DNA of 64,000 bases from Azospirillum thermophilum (GTDB taxonomy: Bacteria > Pseudomonadota > Alphaproteobacteria > Azospirillales > Azospirillaceae). Below, piece by piece: positions 37,074 through 48,320 of this stretch. The notes beneath the pieces were generated by a model. The model was not told the origin of the DNA. It did not search any database and worked only from the letters and a program-made list of their open reading frames with translations. The position numbers were made by a program, and so were the translations under genes. Position 1 is the stretch's first letter. Each line of letters begins with the position of its first letter. The stretch covers positions 248,001 through 312,000 of the forward strand of contig NZ_CP029358.1 in NCBI RefSeq assembly GCF_003130795.1, in the 5' to 3' direction.

Positions 37074-38348
37074 TCACCGACGCACCGGCATTCCGGAGCG
37101 GTCGTCCCACCGCCAGCACGGCTCCTGTGTCCGGAGTTGGACACCGCCCACCCAGCGCTCCCCGGGACCGCAGGCCAGCCAGTCCGCCCGGCCGTCCAGC
37201 AGCGCCAGCCCGGCCGCGGTCAGCGACAGGCGCCGCTGCGGCCAGGGCTCCTCCGGACCGGCAACGGCGAGCGCCGGTCGCGCCGCCCCGGCCAGGGCAT
37301 CGACCTCGGCGAGGAACATCACGTCCCCCATCCAGGGCAGAGGCTCCCGTTCCCGCATCAGGCGGCCGAAGCTCCGGCCGATGGTCGCTTCCCCCTCGTC
37401 CCGGACGATCTCCAGGGTCAGCCGTTGGGTCAGCGACAGCCCGTCCCGCGTCCAGGGAAGCTCCTGCAAATGCCGATGCAGCGCGTTGGGGAGGTCCGGC
37501 AGATCCGCCGTCCCTTGTGCCGCGAGAGCGGCGAGTTCCCTCGGGTCCGGCCGCCGCAGCGCCTCCCAGCAGCGCCGGCCGAACGATACCGCCTCCGCCC
37601 CCAGCCGGCGGCGCGCCGCCCACAGCAGCCGCAGCGCCTCCGGCGGCAGTTGGCCGAGCCCGATGAAACGGGCCGCGCCGGGAAACCGGTTGGCCGACAC
37701 CAGTTCCAGGAGCCTGGGCATCCCATGCTCCGCGAAGGCCGCGAGACAGCGGACGAGGACGAGCTGGTCGAAGCTGTCATGCTCGACCCAGATCACCACG
37801 CGGTCATACCCGGCGGCCCGGGTCAGCCCCTCCTCCTCCGCCGCCAGCTTCGCGGCGACCGACGCCTCGTCCAACGCCATCGCAGCGCCGTAGGCGTCCA
37901 GGATGAACCGGGTGCGCCGGACGAGCAGATCCGGCCCCTGCGGCACCGGTCCCTGACAGAACGGGTTGGAGTATTCCAGGAATTCGCCGGCGAAGCCCGC
38001 CTCGCGCAGGACGGGCCGGATGTCGGAGCCGCAGCGGATATGCAGGGTCTGCCGGTGCCCGTCGGGAGCGGCGGATCGCCCGATGGCGTCGCGCACCCGG
38101 TCCATCGCCGCGACATGCTCCTTCAGCCGGGGCCAGCTCGCACAGCCGAGCTCCCGCGCGATGACGAGCTGCGCGTCGGCCAGCCGGATCCCGTCCGGTG
38201 GCGGCAGCGCCGGATGATGGCGCGCCGCCCGCGCGGCCGCCTCCATGCTTCCGTCGCGCAGCGCGCGGCAGAGTTCCTTCGCCCGCTTCCTCTGCTGGTC
38301 GAAATCCAGGCGGAACGGCGTCGCCGGCCGGCCGGTGGGCTCGGTCAT
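37074..38348 (-). CDS. DUF1835/DUF3658-type protein with N-terminal helical segment
   Basis: A 424-residue protein. Its N-terminal 90 residues are helical, of the kind found in bacterial 'ankyrin-like leader' proteins ('QQRKRAKELCRALRDG', 'ARELGCASWPRLKEHVAAMD'). The DUF1835 domain follows ('TLHIRCGSDIRPVLREAGF', 'EYSNPFCQGPVP', 'VVIWVEHDSFDQLVLVRCLA') and then the associated C-terminal domain. The molecular function of the family is not established. AAGGGG lies seven bases before the ATG. Repeat copy B lies just beyond its stop. Confidence 0.85.
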   Translation of the reverse strand: MTEPTGRPATPFRLDFDQQRKRAKELCRALRDGSMEAAARAARHHPALPPPDGIRLADAQLVIARELGCASWPRLKEHVAAMDRVRDAIGRSAAPDGHRQTLHIRCGSDIRPVLREAGFAGEFLEYSNPFCQGPVPQGPDLLVRRTRFILDAYGAAMALDEASVAAKLAAEEEGLTRAAGYDRVVIWVEHDSFDQLVLVRCLAAFAEHGMPRLLELVSANRFPGAARFIGLGQLPPEALRLLWAARRRLGAEAVSFGRRCWEALRRPDPRELAALAAQGTADLPDLPNALHRHLQELPWTRDGLSLTQRLTLEIVRDEGEATIGRSFGRLMREREPLPWMGDVMFLAEVDALAGAARPALAVAGPEEPWPQRRLSLTAAGLALLDGRADWLACGPGERWVGGVQLRTQEPCWRWDDRSGMPVRR

Positions 38349-38528
38349 GGGGATCCCCTTTTCAGTCGCGTCCGTGTCCGCCGGCAGACAGAAAAGGGCA
38401 ACCGGATGAAGGCTCTGGATGCTGATGGTTGCGGGCGCAGCCCTTTCCGCGGACGGGGCGGGTCCAACCTGACCCGTCGCCAGGGTTCCACGCCCCCCGC
38501 CGCCCTGTCAAGCAGCCCCGCCCGGACG

Positions 38529-38562
38529 AAAAATGGCGGCGGAGGGTCTCCCCTCCGCCGCC
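38529..38562 (-). terminator. Rho-independent terminator of clpB
   Basis: There is a perfect 12-bp stem with 4-base loop (38535-38546 with 38551-38562). On the reverse strand it is followed by a run of five T (complement of 38529-38533). It lies 23 bases after the clpB stop. Confidence 0.8.
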
Positions 38563-38585
38563 GTTTCGTCTTCTTGCTCCGGGTC

Positions 38586-41263
<2,678 letters not shown>

Positions 41264-41357
41264 AAGGCACTCCGCTATGGTGTCCCGCCCGTCGGTCGGC
41301 GCGGGAGGGCGCCGGAGCGGCCCGCGGGATGCGCAGCCTTCGTCGCCTCGATGAAGC

Positions 41358-41386
41358 AAATAGTTAACGCCCCATCCCCGATCAAG
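41358..41386 (-). promoter_or_regulatory. Candidate RpoH (sigma-32) promoter of clpB
   Basis: On the reverse strand CTTGAT (complement of 41381-41386) and CTATTT (complement of 41358-41363) are separated by 17 bases, matching the alphaproteobacterial heat-shock pattern CTTG-N17/18-CYTATNT. Initiation near 41350 gives a leader of about 87 bases. ClpB is a classic RpoH target, which supports the call. Confidence 0.65.
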
Positions 41387-41536
41387 AGGGGCCGGTCAGG
41401 AGGGGGCCGGCCCCGCGGAACGCGACCGCCCGACGCCCCTGCATGACAGCCATGGCGACGGGAAACTGATACATTACTTCTGCCGTCCGCTAGGCTTTTC
41501 CCCCTTCATCTCCCCCACCGCCGGTACCGCCCGCCC

Positions 41537-42679
41537 ATGCCGCTTCTCCTGATCCTCGGCCTCGCCGGCTTTGCGAGCGCCTTCTCCCTGCGCACGACCG
41601 ACCCGATGCTGACGGTGCTGGCGGCGGACCTGCAGGTGTCGGTGCGGCAGGCGGCGCTGCTGGCCTCCGCCTACACGCTGCCTTACGCGCTGATGCAGAT
41701 CGTGCTGGGGCCGGTCGGCGACGCCATCGGCAAGTCGCGGATGATCCGGCTGGCGCTGGCGGTCCAGGCGGGTGGCCTCGCCCTGTCGGCGCTGGCCGTC
41801 GACTACGGCACGCTGATGGCGGCGCGGGTGATGGCCGGGGCCTTCGCCGGCGGCATCATCCCGGTCTCGCTGGCCCTGATCGGCGACAAGGTCCCCTATA
41901 CCGAGCGGCAGGTGGCGATCAGCCGCTTCCTGCTGTCGGTGATCCTCGGCCAGCTCGCCGGCTCCGTCGTGACGGGCGCGCTGGTCGAGGCGGCGGGCTG
42001 GCGGGCCGTCTTCTGGCTGGCGACCGGGCTCAGCGCCGCCGCCTGCCTGTCGGCCGTCGTCGCCCTGCGCCGGGAGCGGGAGCCGCGCGGCCCGCTGTCG
42101 CTGGCCGACGCCCGCGGCCGCTACGCGACGGTTCTGGGCAACCCGGCCTCCTGCGTCGTCTTCGCCACGGTGGCGGCGGAAGGGCTGCTGATCTTCGGAG
42201 TCTTCCCCTTCGTCGCCCCGCTGCTGGAGACCCATGGCGGCGCCGGCGCCTTCGAGGCCGGACTGACCATCGCCGCCTTCGCCATCGGCGGCGTCCTGTT
42301 CAGCGCCACGGTGCGCCGCCTGATGACGCGGCTGAACACGGCGGGCATGATGACGGTCGGCGGCCTGCTGGCCGGGGGCGCCTTCCTGCCGATCGCCGCC
42401 CCGATCCCCTGGCCGGCGGTCAGCGCCGCCTTCCTGGTGGCCGGCTTCGGCTTCTACATGCTGCACAGCACGATGCAGACCCAGGCGACGGAGCTCGCCC
42501 CGACGGCGCGCGGCTCGACGCTGGCGCTGTTCTCCGCCTCCTTCTTCATCGGCCAGGGCATCGGCCCGGCGCTTTACGGCCTCGTCACCGCCGAATTCGG
42601 CTTCCCGCCGCTGTTCCTGGCGGTCGGCCTGCTGACCATGCTGCTCGGCCTCGCCGGGGCGCGGCTGCTGCGGGTGTGA
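41537..42679 (+). CDS. Major facilitator superfamily transporter
   Basis: A 380-residue MFS carrier with about twelve hydrophobic segments. The cytoplasmic loop 2-3 motif 'GPVGDAIGKSRMIRLAL' is the family G-x(3)-D-x(2)-G-R/K-type signature. It resembles arabinose/sugar or multidrug efflux MFS proteins (YnfM/AraJ-like), but the substrate cannot be told. It is convergent with the gene at 42687 and its neighbours give no hint. Confidence 0.85.
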   Translation: MPLLLILGLAGFASAFSLRTTDPMLTVLAADLQVSVRQAALLASAYTLPYALMQIVLGPVGDAIGKSRMIRLALAVQAGGLALSALAVDYGTLMAARVMAGAFAGGIIPVSLALIGDKVPYTERQVAISRFLLSVILGQLAGSVVTGALVEAAGWRAVFWLATGLSAAACLSAVVALRREREPRGPLSLADARGRYATVLGNPASCVVFATVAAEGLLIFGVFPFVAPLLETHGGAGAFEAGLTIAAFAIGGVLFSATVRRLMTRLNTAGMMTVGGLLAGGAFLPIAAPIPWPAVSAAFLVAGFGFYMLHSTMQTQATELAPTARGSTLALFSASFFIGQGIGPALYGLVTAEFGFPPLFLAVGLLTMLLGLAGARLLRV

Positions 42680-42686
42680 AGGCCGG

Positions 42687-44972
42687 TCAGCGGCGGGCGA
42701 AGGCCAGGCCGGCAGCCCGCACCAGTGCTTCCGCCGCCGCCGCGTCCCGCCGCGTCGCCCAGCGGTTGAGCGAGCTCATCCCCTCCGCCGGCAGGAAGCG
42801 CGCGGTCTCCTCGACCCGCAGCGCCTCGTCGTCGATGGCGTGGAAGCGGTAGCCGAGCGGTCGCAGGATCGCATCCACCCGGCCGGCCGCCTCCTCGTCC
42901 AGGCATTCGATCAGCAGGTCGGGGCCGCAGCGCTCCAGCAGCCCGGCCATGCCGGACAGCACCTGCGCCTCCGCCCCCTCCACGTCGATCTTCACCAGAT
43001 CCACCGCCGCCTCGCCGGACAGCTTCAGCAGGTCGTCGCCGGTGACGCCCGGAACGATGTCCTCCGCCACCCCCTCGGCCGGCCGGTGCCGGACGATGGA
43101 GGCGCCGGAGGTCAGGAACTCCCGTACATCCGTCCGGCGCACCGTCACCTCGCCCGGACGGTCCAGCACGGCGGCATGCACCGCCTGGGCGCGGTCGCAG
43201 CCGTTGGCCTCCAGGTTCTTCTTCAGCCGCGCCAGATTGGCCGGAACCGGCTCCACCGCGACGATGCGCGCCGCGGGGGCCGCCCGCGCCGCCGTCAGGG
43301 CATAGAGGCCGGTATAGGCGCCGATGTCGAAGACGACGCGCGCCTCGACGGCCAGGTGCTGCCACAGCCGGATCGAGGCCGGCTCGTAGCTGCCGCGCCA
43401 GCCGAGGCTCATGCAGACGAGGTCGTCATTGTCGTCGAACAGGACGATCGGCTCGCCGATGGTCGGCTCGATCTCCAGGAAGCCATGAAAGGGGAACTGC
43501 CGGCTGATGGTGACGAGACTGCCGGCATCGGTCGCGCCGAAGCCGCGCTGCCAGGTCCGCGTATCCAGCGTCGCCGCGTTGCGCGCCGCGACGGCCGCGT
43601 CTCCGTCGGGATCGAGGCCGTGCGCCCGCCGCGCCTTCTCCAGAACCTGCTCGACCGATGCCCGCCAGTCGCCGCCGCTGCCCGACCGCGGCCCGGTGGA
43701 ATGCTGGCCGCGGCGGTTCAGGAACAGCGGGGTCGGAATCTTGACGCAGCGCGCGCTGCCCCAGACCCGCAGGTAGTAGTCGAAATCCTCCCCGACATCC
43801 AACGTCTCGTCGAACGGGGTCGCCAACGCGACGGAGGTGCGCACGAAATGCCCCATCTGCAGCGTGACATAGGGGTCGTGCAGCAGCAGGTCCTCCAGCG
43901 TCTCGATGCGGGGAAGCTGGGGCAGGCGGATGCGGCCGGTCACCGTCTCCTGGCCGGGCTGGTCGTCGACGCTCTCCAGGATCAGCCCCCACACCGCGTC
44001 GGCCCGGTCCATGTGCGGGGCCATCTGCTGGAAGGCCTGCGGCGTCATCAGGTCGTCGGCGTCCAGGAAGAACAGCCAGTCGGCCCCGCGGGCGGCCGCC
44101 TCGCGCACCCCTTCGTTGCGCGCCGCCGAGCGTCCCTTGCTGCCGGCGGTGTCGTCGATCACCACGCAGTCGAAGTCGGTGAAGGGGCCGGGATCGGTCT
44201 GCGCCGCGGCCATGATGGAGTTGATCGCCTGCCGGGACTGCGCCTCGTGACCCGGGCCGACCGGGATCACCACCGCGCATTTCGCCCTCGCCACCGGCTC
44301 CGGCGCCCGGCGGAACAGGGTCGATCCGATGCGGAAGAACCCCGCTTCGGTGAATTCCCGCTGCAGCCGCTGCTCGGTGTACTTGTTGCAGTGCATGCCG
44401 CGCGTCTCGGGGAAGAGATCGCTGGCCGACGGCATGACGTACTCGAAATTCTGCGCGATGTAGTCCTCGTCCACCGCATAGAACGGCGTGTTGACGATCA
44501 GGTAGCCCCCGGGCCGCAGCGCGGCGTACAGGCGGGGGAGCAGGGCATGCACCTCCGACTGCGGGATGTGCTCGATCACGTCGAGCATCAGGATCGCGTC
44601 GAAGGCGCGCTCGAAGCCCTGCGAGGCCATGAACTGCAGCGCGTCGTCACAGTGGACCGACCAGCGTTCGGCCGGAAAGCTCTTCAGCGTCTCGCGCGCC
44701 AGGGCGTGGGCGGCGTCCGAGAAATCGACGCCGACATAGCGCGCCGCCTTGCCGGTCGACAGCAGGTAGCGCGCGGATTCGGCGCGGCCATAGCCGATTT
44801 CCAGCACATGGGCGTTGGTCAGCGGGAACTGGTCGATCAGCCTGCGGTGGATGGCGGAGATGCCGCCGACCTCCCATTCCTCGGCGCCGACCGCACCATA
44901 GTGCAGCCGTTTTCCCGTCGCGTCGCGGCCGGTGAAGTACTCGCGGGTGTAGAGATCTTTCGCGAATCCCAT
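42687..44972 (-). CDS. Three-domain protein: SAM methyltransferase, GT2 glycosyltransferase, FkbM methyltransferase
   Basis: A 761-residue protein. Residues about 1-230 are a class I methyltransferase ('AHVLEIGYGRAESARYLL', 'FDAILMLDVIEHIPQSEV'). Residues about 235-470 are a family 2 glycosyltransferase ('CAVVIPVGPGHEAQSRQAI', the Asp pair in 'DWLFFLDADDLMTPQAF'). The C-terminal ~250 residues are an FkbM-type methyltransferase ('ARVVFDIGAYTGLYAL', 'VDLVKIDVEGAEAQVLSG'). Such fusions act on surface polysaccharide or glycopeptide, adding and methylating sugars. No membrane segment is present. The ATG at 44972 is chosen 11 codons into the open frame, where the methyltransferase domain starts. 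Acceptor and donor are unknown. Confidence 0.85.
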   Translation of the reverse strand: MGFAKDLYTREYFTGRDATGKRLHYGAVGAEEWEVGGISAIHRRLIDQFPLTNAHVLEIGYGRAESARYLLSTGKAARYVGVDFSDAAHALARETLKSFPAERWSVHCDDALQFMASQGFERAFDAILMLDVIEHIPQSEVHALLPRLYAALRPGGYLIVNTPFYAVDEDYIAQNFEYVMPSASDLFPETRGMHCNKYTEQRLQREFTEAGFFRIGSTLFRRAPEPVARAKCAVVIPVGPGHEAQSRQAINSIMAAAQTDPGPFTDFDCVVIDDTAGSKGRSAARNEGVREAAARGADWLFFLDADDLMTPQAFQQMAPHMDRADAVWGLILESVDDQPGQETVTGRIRLPQLPRIETLEDLLLHDPYVTLQMGHFVRTSVALATPFDETLDVGEDFDYYLRVWGSARCVKIPTPLFLNRRGQHSTGPRSGSGGDWRASVEQVLEKARRAHGLDPDGDAAVAARNAATLDTRTWQRGFGATDAGSLVTISRQFPFHGFLEIEPTIGEPIVLFDDNDDLVCMSLGWRGSYEPASIRLWQHLAVEARVVFDIGAYTGLYALTAARAAPAARIVAVEPVPANLARLKKNLEANGCDRAQAVHAAVLDRPGEVTVRRTDVREFLTSGASIVRHRPAEGVAEDIVPGVTGDDLLKLSGEAAVDLVKIDVEGAEAQVLSGMAGLLERCGPDLLIECLDEEAAGRVDAILRPLGYRFHAIDDEALRVEETARFLPAEGMSSLNRWATRRDAAAAEALVRAAGLAFARR

Positions 44973-45057
44973 GTCGGGTCCCCGGTCGCAGCGTCGATCG
45001 CCCATCGATACGCGCAGCCGGGGTGGAGAGGCAAGGGCTCCGCTACCGCACGGCGCC

Positions 45058-45384
45058 TCACAGCGCCGGCCCGGCGGGCGGTTCCGTCAGCCAGCGTTCG
45101 GCGAGCGCGCGCAGGCGGGCGGTCTGCTGGCGCTGGCGGCGGCTCGACCACAGGTAGGCGCCCCAGGTCAGGGCCGTGATGACCAGCCAGGCCACCACCA
45201 GATAACGGGCGTCGGCCCCCGCCATCCACAACACCAGCTCGACCAGCGCCACCACCGCCACCAGCGCCCAGCACAGCGCGCGGCTGCGGCGGAAGGCGGC
45301 CTCGTCGCTCTGCTCGAACTCCTCGGCAAGGGCGCGGATCTCCAGCCCGGCCTCGCGGCGGGCTTCGGTGGCGGCTGTCAGCAT
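45058..45384 (-). CDS. Small two-helix membrane protein of unknown function
   Basis: A 108-residue protein with a charged N-terminal helix ('EARREAGLEIRALAEEFEQ') and two membrane helices at about residues 37-56 and 62-80 ('ALCWALVAVVALVELVLWM', 'YLVVAWLVITALTWGAYLW'). A basic C-terminal tail follows. I do not recognise a family. Confidence 0.65.
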   Translation of the reverse strand: MLTAATEARREAGLEIRALAEEFEQSDEAAFRRSRALCWALVAVVALVELVLWMAGADARYLVVAWLVITALTWGAYLWSSRRQRQQTARLRALAERWLTEPPAGPAL

Positions 45385-45496
45385 GGGGGTCCTCCCTCGG
45401 CGTCACTGGGTCCGGGGACAGAACACGGCAAAGCGCCGCCCGGCTCAAGCATCCCCGCATGCCCGCCCCGCAGCCCTGCCCCGCAGCCGAACCAGG

Positions 45497-46207
45497 TTAC
45501 CGCGCGTCGTGGAAGATGATCCCCAGCGTGTGGCGCCGGCCGCCGCGCAGGCGGCTGACCCCGTGGCGCATGGTGACGCGGTAGAGGCCGCGCGTGCCGC
45601 GCACCGGCCGCTGGTTGACCGGGAACACCACCGCGTCGCCCTGGCGCAGCGGCACCACCTCGGCCCGCGACTGCATGCGCGGGCGCTGCTCGGTCAGGAC
45701 GAACTCGCCGCCGGTGAAGTCCTCTCCCGGCTGCGACAGCAGGACCGCGACCTGCAGCGGGAAGACCAGTTCGCCGTAGAGGTCCTGGTGCAGGCAGTTG
45801 TAGTCCCCCGCGTCATAGCGCAGCAGCAGCGGCGTCGGCCGCGTCTGGCCGGCCCGGTGGCACAGCGCGAGATAGTCCGCATGCTCCTCCGGGAAGCGCT
45901 CCGGCTGCCCCAGCGCGACCGCCCAGCGGTTGGCGACCGCGGCGAGCGGCGGATAGAGCGCCCGGCGCAGGGCGGCCACCGGCTCCGGCAGCGGATAGGC
46001 GAAATACCTGTACTCGCCGCGGCCGAAGCCGTGGCGCGCCATCACCACGCGGCTGCGGAACCCCTCCTCCGCGTCATAGCCCGCGGCCAGCGCCGCGCAG
46101 GCCCGCGGATCGAGCAGCCCCTCCAGCACGGCGCAGCCATGGGCGTCCAGTTCGCCCCGCAGCCACTCCCAATCCACCAGCGGCCTCTCCCGCGTCATCA
46201 GGCTCAT
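45497..46207 (-). CDS. 2-oxoglutarate/Fe(II)-dependent oxygenase coupled to ada
   Basis: A 236-residue double-stranded beta-helix dioxygenase. The metal triad is likely His140 and Asp142 ('CLHQDLYGELVFPLQVAVLL') with the distal His215 and a 2OG-binding Arg near 224-225 ('RHGVSRLRGGRRHTLGIIF'). Its ATG overlaps the ada stop (ATGA), so it should be translated with Ada. The context suggests a role in alkylation damage or nucleic-acid demethylation, though it aligns with general prolyl-hydroxylase-like enzymes rather than clearly with AlkB. Confidence 0.8.
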   Translation of the reverse strand: MSLMTRERPLVDWEWLRGELDAHGCAVLEGLLDPRACAALAAGYDAEEGFRSRVVMARHGFGRGEYRYFAYPLPEPVAALRRALYPPLAAVANRWAVALGQPERFPEEHADYLALCHRAGQTRPTPLLLRYDAGDYNCLHQDLYGELVFPLQVAVLLSQPGEDFTGGEFVLTEQRPRMQSRAEVVPLRQGDAVVFPVNQRPVRGTRGLYRVTMRHGVSRLRGGRRHTLGIIFHDAR

Positions 46208-47271
46208 GCCCCCGCCTCCCGCTCCAGCAACGCCTTCTTGCGCTCGACACCCCAGCGATAGCCGGACAGCCCGCCGTCGCGGCGCACCACCCGGTGGCAG
46301 GGGATGGCCACCGCCACCGGATTCTCGGAACAGGCCCGCGCCACCGCGCGCACCGCCTGCGGCGCGCCGATCTTCCCGGCGATCTCGACATAGCTGGCGG
46401 TGGAACCCGGCGGGATCTCCGACAGCGCCCGCCACACCCGCTGCTGGAAGGCGGTCCCCCGCAGGTCGAGCGGCAGGTCGAGCCCGCGGCGCGGCTCCTC
46501 GATGAAGCCGACCACCGTCGCCATCCAGCGCTCGAACGCCGTATCGCCGCCGATCAGCTCGGCCCTGGGAAAGCGGTCCTGCAGGTCGCGCACCAGCGCG
46601 TCGGGATCGTCGCCCATCAGGATGGCGCACAGCCCCTGCTCCGTCGCCGCGACCAGCAGGGCGCCCAGCCAGCACTCCCCGACCGCGAAGCGGATCGACG
46701 CTCCGGTCCCGCCGGCGCGGAAGTCGGTCGGCCGCATCCCCAGCAGCTTCGCCGAGGCGGCGTAGAAGCGGCCGTTGGAGTTGAAGCCCGCGTCATAGAT
46801 CGCCTCCGTCACCGTGGCGCTGCGCGGCAGCCCGTCGCGGATGCGGTCGCCGCGGCGGCCGGCGGCATAGGCCTTGGGCGTCACGCCGGTGACCTGCCGG
46901 AAGATCCGGTGGAAATGGAAGCGGCTGAGCCCGGCCGCCGCCGCGAGCCCGTCGAGGTCGGGCAGCTCCTCCGCCTCCTCGATCAGGCGGCAGGCGCGGG
47001 CGACCGCGGCGGCCTGCCGTTCGGCCGGCGACGGCCCGTCCGGCCGGCAGCGCTTGCAGGGGCGGAAGCCCGCCGCCGCCGCCGCCGCGCAGGTCGGGTG
47101 GAACCGCACATTCTCCCGCCGCGCCAGCCGGGCGGCGCAGGACGGCCGGCAATAGACCCCGGTGGTGCGCACCGCATAGACGAACCGCCCGTCGGCCCCG
47201 GCATCGCGGTTGACCACCGCCTGCCACATCTCCTCCTCCGGCATCGCGGTCTGCGTGATCGCGTTCTGCAT
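46204..47271 (-). CDS. ada: Ada: bifunctional DNA-alkylation repair protein and transcriptional regulator
   Basis: A 355-residue protein with the full Ada layout. The N-terminal zinc domain has Cys41, Cys45, Cys72 and Cys75 ('TTGVYCRPSC', 'GFRPCKRC'), where the first Cys takes a methyl group from phosphotriesters. An AraC-type DNA-binding domain follows ('LSRFHFHRIFRQVTG'), then the O6-methylguanine methyltransferase domain with acceptor Cys325 ('AIPCHRVV'). Methylated Ada activates its own operon. AGGAGG lies five bases before the ATG at 47271; the open frame extends further upstream but without protein-like sequence. It is divergent from the SDR gene. Confidence 0.93.
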   Translation of the reverse strand: MQNAITQTAMPEEEMWQAVVNRDAGADGRFVYAVRTTGVYCRPSCAARLARRENVRFHPTCAAAAAAGFRPCKRCRPDGPSPAERQAAAVARACRLIEEAEELPDLDGLAAAAGLSRFHFHRIFRQVTGVTPKAYAAGRRGDRIRDGLPRSATVTEAIYDAGFNSNGRFYAASAKLLGMRPTDFRAGGTGASIRFAVGECWLGALLVAATEQGLCAILMGDDPDALVRDLQDRFPRAELIGGDTAFERWMATVVGFIEEPRRGLDLPLDLRGTAFQQRVWRALSEIPPGSTASYVEIAGKIGAPQAVRAVARACSENPVAVAIPCHRVVRRDGGLSGYRWGVERKKALLEREAGA

Positions 47272-47476
47272 GATCGCCTCCTGTGGGAACAGGCCCCAGT
47301 GTGGCGCCGGCAACGCCGCCCGGCACTCCGCCCCTTGCTGCCGAATCCGCACGGCCGCCGCCACCCGATCCTTGCGCGGACTGCACAGCAAGAAGCGGAG
47401 TGAGCGGCCCCCGCCCGACCGGTCATGGTCCGGCCGTCGCCGCTGCCATGCGGCCCACTTCCAGGGAGACCGTTCC

Positions 47477-48241
47477 ATGACCGTCCTCACCGGCAAGGTC
47501 GCCATCGTCACCGGCGCCAGCTCCGGCATCGGCCGCGCCGCCGCCCTCCTCTTCGCCCGCCAGGGCGCCCGCCTCGTCCTCGCCGCCCGCCGCGCCGCGG
47601 AGCTGGAGGTGCTGGCCTCGGAAATCGCGTCGGCCGGGGGCGAGGCGGTGCCGCTGGCCGGCGACGTGCGCGACGACGGCTATGCCCGGGCGCTGGTGGA
47701 GACCGCCGTCGGCCGCTTCGGCGGGCTCGACGTCGCCGTCAATAATGCCGGGATGACCGGCACGCTGGCCGAGGTGGCGGCCCTGCCGCCGGATGCCTGG
47801 CGGGAGACCATCGACGCCAACCTGACCAGCGCCTTCCTCTGCGCCCGCCATCAGGTGCCGGCGCTGGAGGCACGGGGCGGCGGCTCGCTGATCTTCACCT
47901 CCTCCTTCGTCGGCTACACGGTGGGGCTGCCCGGCATGGCCGCCTATGCCGCGGCCAAGGCCGGGGTCGTCGGGCTGACCAAGGTGCTGGCGGCGGAGCT
48001 GGGGGCGAAGGGCATCCGCGTCAACGCCATCCTGCCCGGCGGTACCGACACGCCGATGGGCCGCGAGGTGATCGACACGCCGGAAACCCGCCGCTTCGTC
48101 GAAGGGCTGCACGCCCTGAAGCGGCTGGCCGAGCCGGAGGAGATCGCCCGCTCCATCCTCCACCTCGCCTCCGACGCCTCCAGCTTCATGACCGGCACGG
48201 CCATGCTGGTGGACGGCGGCGTCTCCGTCACGCGGAGCTGA
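47477..48241 (+). CDS. Short-chain dehydrogenase/reductase
   Basis: A 254-residue classical SDR with 'AIVTGASSGIGRAAALLFAR' (nucleotide binding), 'VAVNNAGMTG' (NNAG), Ser in 'LIFTSSFVG', the Tyr-x-x-x-Lys pair in 'AYAAAKAGVVGLTK', and 'MLVDGGVSVTRS' at the end. It is an NAD(P)-dependent oxidoreductase of unknown substrate. GGGAG precedes the ATG. It is divergent from ada with a 205-base intergenic region. Confidence 0.9.
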   Translation: MTVLTGKVAIVTGASSGIGRAAALLFARQGARLVLAARRAAELEVLASEIASAGGEAVPLAGDVRDDGYARALVETAVGRFGGLDVAVNNAGMTGTLAEVAALPPDAWRETIDANLTSAFLCARHQVPALEARGGGSLIFTSSFVGYTVGLPGMAAYAAAKAGVVGLTKVLAAELGAKGIRVNAILPGGTDTPMGREVIDTPETRRFVEGLHALKRLAEPEEIARSILHLASDASSFMTGTAMLVDGGVSVTRS

Positions 48242-48320
48242 CCGCCGCCGGCGGACGGCCTTGACGATCCGCCATCCGGGCCGATGATGGGAACCGGACC
48301 GGATCGCGAAGGACCGCAGG

